Shown piece by piece: positions 13,851 through 16,463 of a stretch of DNA of 16,463 nucleotides (positions within the stretch are counted from its first letter, which is position 1; the number at the start of each line of letters is the position of its first letter). Below the pieces are notes generated by a model, which was not told the DNA's origin, ran no database searches, and was given only the letters and a program-made list of their open reading frames with translations. The DNA is from an uncultured Collinsella sp. (lineage in GTDB: Bacteria; Actinomycetota; Coriobacteriia; Coriobacteriales; Coriobacteriaceae): NCBI GenBank assembly GCA_902465265.1, contig CABQMF010000045.1, forward strand, positions 1 to 16,463, read 5' to 3'. Position numbers and translations under genes: made by a program.

Positions 13851-15194
13851 ATGGCTAAGCGTTCGGGGTCGTATTCTGTGCCGTTCTCGTTTGAGTTGCT
13901 TTCGTTTGGTGAGGCTGTGGGGCTTGCTGCTGATACGGGGCGGATTTCTGGGGATGCTGGGCCTCTGCTTGAGACGGTTGTCGATATGCTTGATGAGCTG
14001 GGACGTCCGGATGAGTATTTCGATTGCATTCAGGTTGCCGGTACCAATGGCAAGACTTCGACAACGCGTTTTTCGGCTGCCATCCTTCGCGGTGAGGGGT
14101 TAAAGACCGCACTGTATACGTCGCCGCAGTTGGTGCACTATCCCGAGCGAATGGAGGTCGATGGGCGTGTCGTGAGCGATGAGGCGTTTGCCCGTGGCGT
14201 TTCTGCCGCCGTCGAGGCGGGGCATCGCGTGAATGCTCGTCGTGTGGCGACGGGGGAGCGCGCCTATACCATCACGCCGTTTGACCTGCTGACGGCTGCC
14301 GCACTGGTGGTGTTTGCCGAGGCTGCAGTGGACGTTGCTGTGCTCGAGGTTGGCATGGGCGGCCGTTGGGACGCTACGAGTGCGACTGATCCCGTCGCCG
14401 TTGCCATCACCGGCATCGGGCTCGACCACACGCGTATTTTGGGCGACACGCTTGAGGCCATTGCGGGTGAGAAGGTCGCGGTCATCAAGTCCGGGCGCCT
14501 GGTTGTGCTGGGCGAGGGCACGCATGAGCCGAGCGTTCAGCGCGTGATGGATGCCCGTTGCCGCGAGTGCGGTGTGGTGCCGCTGGTGGTGAGCCACTCC
14601 ACGACCAAACTTCCGGCGCATATGGGCGATACGGTTGAGTTCAGCTGCACCACGCCGCGCGCGATTTATACGTCGAGCATGGTCAAGCCGGCGTATCAGC
14701 CGCAGAATGCTGCGTGCGCGATTATGCTCTGTGAGGGCTATCTGGGCCGCGAGCTCGACCACGATACACTCGACGCTTCGCTTATGGGCTGCCCCACGCC
14801 GGGCCGCTTTGATGTGCTGGGAACCGATCCGCTCAAACTGATTGACGCCTGCCATAACCCCCAGAGCTGCGAGAACTTTGTGAGCGCACTGGACGAGATC
14901 GACCCGTGCGTAGAGAATCGCCCCACGTTGCTATGTGCCGCGCTGGCCGACAAGGACGTGGCGGGCATCGTTGATGTGCTGATCCCGGCCTTCCCGCGCG
15001 TGGTCGTAACCCAGACCGATTCCGATCGCGCCCTGCCGGCAGAGAAACTCGCTGCCCTGGTGGACGCGGACAAGCTTGTGGGCGTGTACCCCAGCGTGTC
15101 CGAGGCCCTTGCCGCCTTCGATGCCGCGGGCGTGCCCTTCGTAGCCGCTGGCACCATCACCCTAGCCGGCGAAGTAGCAGGGCTGCTCCGCTAG
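13851..15194 (+). CDS. folC: Bifunctional folylpolyglutamate synthase/dihydrofolate synthase
   Basis: A Mur-ligase-type enzyme that adds glutamate to dihydropteroate and/or to reduced folates, making and retaining folate in the cytoplasm. The 447-residue protein shows the ATP loop AGTNGKTST near residues 63-71 (many FolC have GKGS, so the Thr is a small variation), LEVGMGGR at 165-172, IGLDHTRILGDT, the GEKVAVIK segment and DACHNP at 332-337. ATG 13851 has GAGGGG ten bases upstream; ATG 13830 is in frame but would start in the hairpin tail. Codon use is odd: only 4 of the first 60 codons end in C, against 33 of the first 60 in valS, while the 3' end is again C-rich. Whether it has both activities cannot be told by eye. 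Confidence 0.92.
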   Translation: MAKRSGSYSVPFSFELLSFGEAVGLAADTGRISGDAGPLLETVVDMLDELGRPDEYFDCIQVAGTNGKTSTTRFSAAILRGEGLKTALYTSPQLVHYPERMEVDGRVVSDEAFARGVSAAVEAGHRVNARRVATGERAYTITPFDLLTAAALVVFAEAAVDVAVLEVGMGGRWDATSATDPVAVAITGIGLDHTRILGDTLEAIAGEKVAVIKSGRLVVLGEGTHEPSVQRVMDARCRECGVVPLVVSHSTTKLPAHMGDTVEFSCTTPRAIYTSSMVKPAYQPQNAACAIMLCEGYLGRELDHDTLDASLMGCPTPGRFDVLGTDPLKLIDACHNPQSCENFVSALDEIDPCVENRPTLLCAALADKDVAGIVDVLIPAFPRVVVTQTDSDRALPAEKLAALVDADKLVGVYPSVSEALAAFDAAGVPFVAAGTITLAGEVAGLLR

Positions 15195-15222
15195 AGCCCC
15201 TCCGCAGGGCGGCTGCCTTGGC

Positions 15223-15305
15223 CCCCTCATCAGTTGCGGTGAAATAGTTCCTTTTGGGTTCTAGCAGCCCATCCAGGAACTATTCCACCGCAACTTATTG
15301 AGGGG
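15223..15305. repeat. Long palindrome between convergent folC and M24 peptidase genes
   Basis: CCCCTCA at 15223-15229 pairs with 15299-15305. After a small bulge, 15232-15252 pairs with 15275-15295 with a single A/C mismatch, leaving a 22-base loop. That is about 27 pairs. It sits between two convergent genes and could terminate both, but has no clear T-run, so a REP- or MITE-like repeat is also possible. Confidence 0.65.
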
Positions 15306-15319
15306 CTGTTGGGTAAAGG

Positions 15320-16408
15320 CTAGTCTAGGCGGACCGGATCGTGGGGGTAAGCGTTGAGGATCTCGACGCCGGACTCGGTGATCAGGGCCAGGTCTTCGAT
15401 GCGGACGCCGGTGTGGCCGGGGAGGTAGATGCCCGGCTCGATGGAGAACGTCATGCCCGGCTCTACGACCTGCTCGTTGACAAGCGAAACGTCGCCCGGC
15501 TCGTGGTCCTGCAGACCAATCGAGTGTCCCAGGCGATGAGTAAAGTACTGCCCATAGCCCGCATCCTCAATCACGTCGCGCGCGGCACGGTCCAGGTCGC
15601 ACATGCGCACGCCTGGGGCGATGAGCGCCTCGGCGGCCTCGTTGGCGCGGCGCACGATGTCGTAGATGCGTGCCGTCTCCTCGTCCGGCTCGCCCCAAAA
15701 GAACGTGCGCGTCATGTCCGAGCAGTAGTTGCGGCGGCGTCCGCCAATGTCGAACAGCACCACGTCGCCGCGCTTGAGTACGGTGTCGTCGGGCTCGTGA
15801 TGCGGGTCTCCGGCGTTGGCGCCAAAGCTCACGATGGGCGGAAAGCTAAAGCCCTCGCAGTCGTGCATGCGGTACAAACCGAGCATCTGGTCGGCAATTT
15901 CGCGCTCAGTCACACCCTCGTGAACGAGCTTGATGGCGTCGGCCATCACGGCGTCGTTGGCGGCCGAGGACACGCGCATGAGCTCCTGCTCAGCTTCGTC
16001 CTTGTGGGTGCGTGCGGCGGTGACGGCAAAGTCGCCCAGGAAGAACTCGCTCGCGGCGTGTCGATCCATAAGGGGCATCAAAAAGCCGGAACGCATGACG
16101 GTGTCGATGCCAAGCGGCTTAGTCGGATTGACCTCGCGTGCGATGGCGTCGGCCACGACGTCGGTATCGGTGTGGTAGGCCACGCGGGCATTGTCGTACT
16201 CGGGCAGCTGATGCAGGGCGTTGACCAAGATCACCGGCTCGGCATCGCGCGCGAGCAGCACGCCACAAAAACGCTCGAACATATCGGCATAAAAGCCGGT
16301 CAGATAGTAAATCGACCACGGGTCGTTCACAAGCAGCTGCGCGCCGGGGTGCTGTGCCTCGAGTGCATCGAGCACGCGCGCCACACGCTGGTCATCGACA
16401 TATGCCAT
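15320..16408 (-). CDS. M24B family metallopeptidase (Xaa-Pro aminopeptidase/dipeptidase-like)
   Basis: A predicted cytoplasmic peptidase that splits bonds next to proline in small peptides, 362 residues. The N-terminal creatinase-like domain spans about residues 1-135. The C-terminal pita-bread domain holds all five metal ligands: Asp220 and Asp231 (in FDIGG...YCSDMTRT), His295 (HRLGHSIGL), Glu324 (SIEPGIY) and Glu338 (RIEDLAL). It is therefore probably active with two metal ions, Mn or Co in relatives. Whether it acts on dipeptides (PepQ) or longer peptides (PepP) is not decidable. The ATG at 16406-16408 lacks a ribosome site, and a TAAAAT box is only 15 bases upstream, suggesting a very short or absent leader. 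It converges with folC. Confidence 0.92.
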   Translation of the reverse strand: MAYVDDQRVARVLDALEAQHPGAQLLVNDPWSIYYLTGFYADMFERFCGVLLARDAEPVILVNALHQLPEYDNARVAYHTDTDVVADAIAREVNPTKPLGIDTVMRSGFLMPLMDRHAASEFFLGDFAVTAARTHKDEAEQELMRVSSAANDAVMADAIKLVHEGVTEREIADQMLGLYRMHDCEGFSFPPIVSFGANAGDPHHEPDDTVLKRGDVVLFDIGGRRRNYCSDMTRTFFWGEPDEETARIYDIVRRANEAAEALIAPGVRMCDLDRAARDVIEDAGYGQYFTHRLGHSIGLQDHEPGDVSLVNEQVVEPGMTFSIEPGIYLPGHTGVRIEDLALITESGVEILNAYPHDPVRLD

Positions 16409-16423
16409 TGTTAGCGCCGGGCG

Positions 16424-16429
16424 ATTTTA
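16424..16429 (-). promoter_or_regulatory. Candidate -10 box of the M24 peptidase gene
   Basis: TAAAAT on the minus strand ends 15 bases before the start codon. If used, the mRNA would begin within about ten bases of the ATG. No -35 box at normal spacing. Confidence 0.4.
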
Positions 16430-16439
16430 GCCGCTAATA

Positions 16440-16455
16440 GTCAAACTATTTTGAC
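16440..16455. promoter_or_regulatory. GTCAAA-N4-TTTGAC inverted repeat
   Basis: A perfect 6-bp inverted repeat with a four-base spacer lies 10 bases upstream of the -10 box of the M24 peptidase gene, overlapping the -35 region. It is a plausible operator. The neighbour to the right is outside the window. Confidence 0.35.
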
Positions 16456-16463
16456 CAATCCCG

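Noticed and set aside
331..15194. Selenoprotein with in-frame TGA
   Set aside because: No gene here stops at TGA, and no recognised family domain is split by an in-frame TGA, so the tRNA-Sec must serve genes elsewhere.
15341..16414. 357-codon plus-strand reading frame at the right end
   Set aside because: The minus-strand M24 peptidase has all five metal ligands and family motifs; the plus-strand frame is its shadow.
1..16463. CRISPR arrays, insertion sequences, prophage
   Set aside because: No direct-repeat array with spacers, transposase, integrase or phage protein was seen.

Overview
This window looks like a chromosomal segment of a high-GC actinobacterium, most likely class Coriobacteriia and probably Collinsella or a close relative. 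That is an inference from GC-rich, C-ending codon use, the tig-clpP-clpX-valS-folC gene order, the actinobacterial look of the proteins and the presence of selenocysteine machinery. No similarity search was run. There are no insertion sequences, CRISPR arrays, rRNA genes or phage genes.

Left part (1-1420). A tRNA-Sec gene (selC, anticodon UCA) has an extended -10 box in front and a strong terminator behind. It is followed by mobA (molybdenum cofactor nucleotidylation) and a small DUF3343 protein (putative Se/S carrier family) with a very cysteine-rich N-terminal tail. A perfect 15-bp hairpin closes this unit.

Middle part (1420-6910). gdhA encodes hexameric NADP-type glutamate dehydrogenase and has its own terminator. 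Next is a two-gene operon for a molybdenum hydroxylase of the xanthine dehydrogenase superfamily: an FAD subunit and a 943-residue subunit that fuses two [2Fe-2S] domains to the Mo-binding domains, as in E. coli XdhD/YgfN. The two genes overlap by one base and end at a terminator. Together with selC, mobA and DUF3343 this suggests a selenium/molybdenum enzyme neighbourhood, possibly a Se-dependent Mo hydroxylase.

Right part (6960-15200). A tRNA-Leu(UAG) precedes a protein-quality-control block of trigger factor, ClpP and ClpX, with ClpX starting one base after ClpP ends. After a strong terminator come valS, with a structured leader, and folC. A multi-armed inverted-repeat element lies between valS and folC.

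Right end (15200-16463). An M24B (Xaa-Pro peptidase-like) gene runs on the minus strand, convergent with folC. A long near-perfect palindrome lies between them.

General traits. All eleven coding regions stop at TAG (7) or TAA (4) and none at TGA, which is unusual for a GC-rich genome and worth noting beside a UGA-decoding tRNA. Five probable promoters share an extended -10 element, TGnTAnnnT, without a recognisable -35 box.
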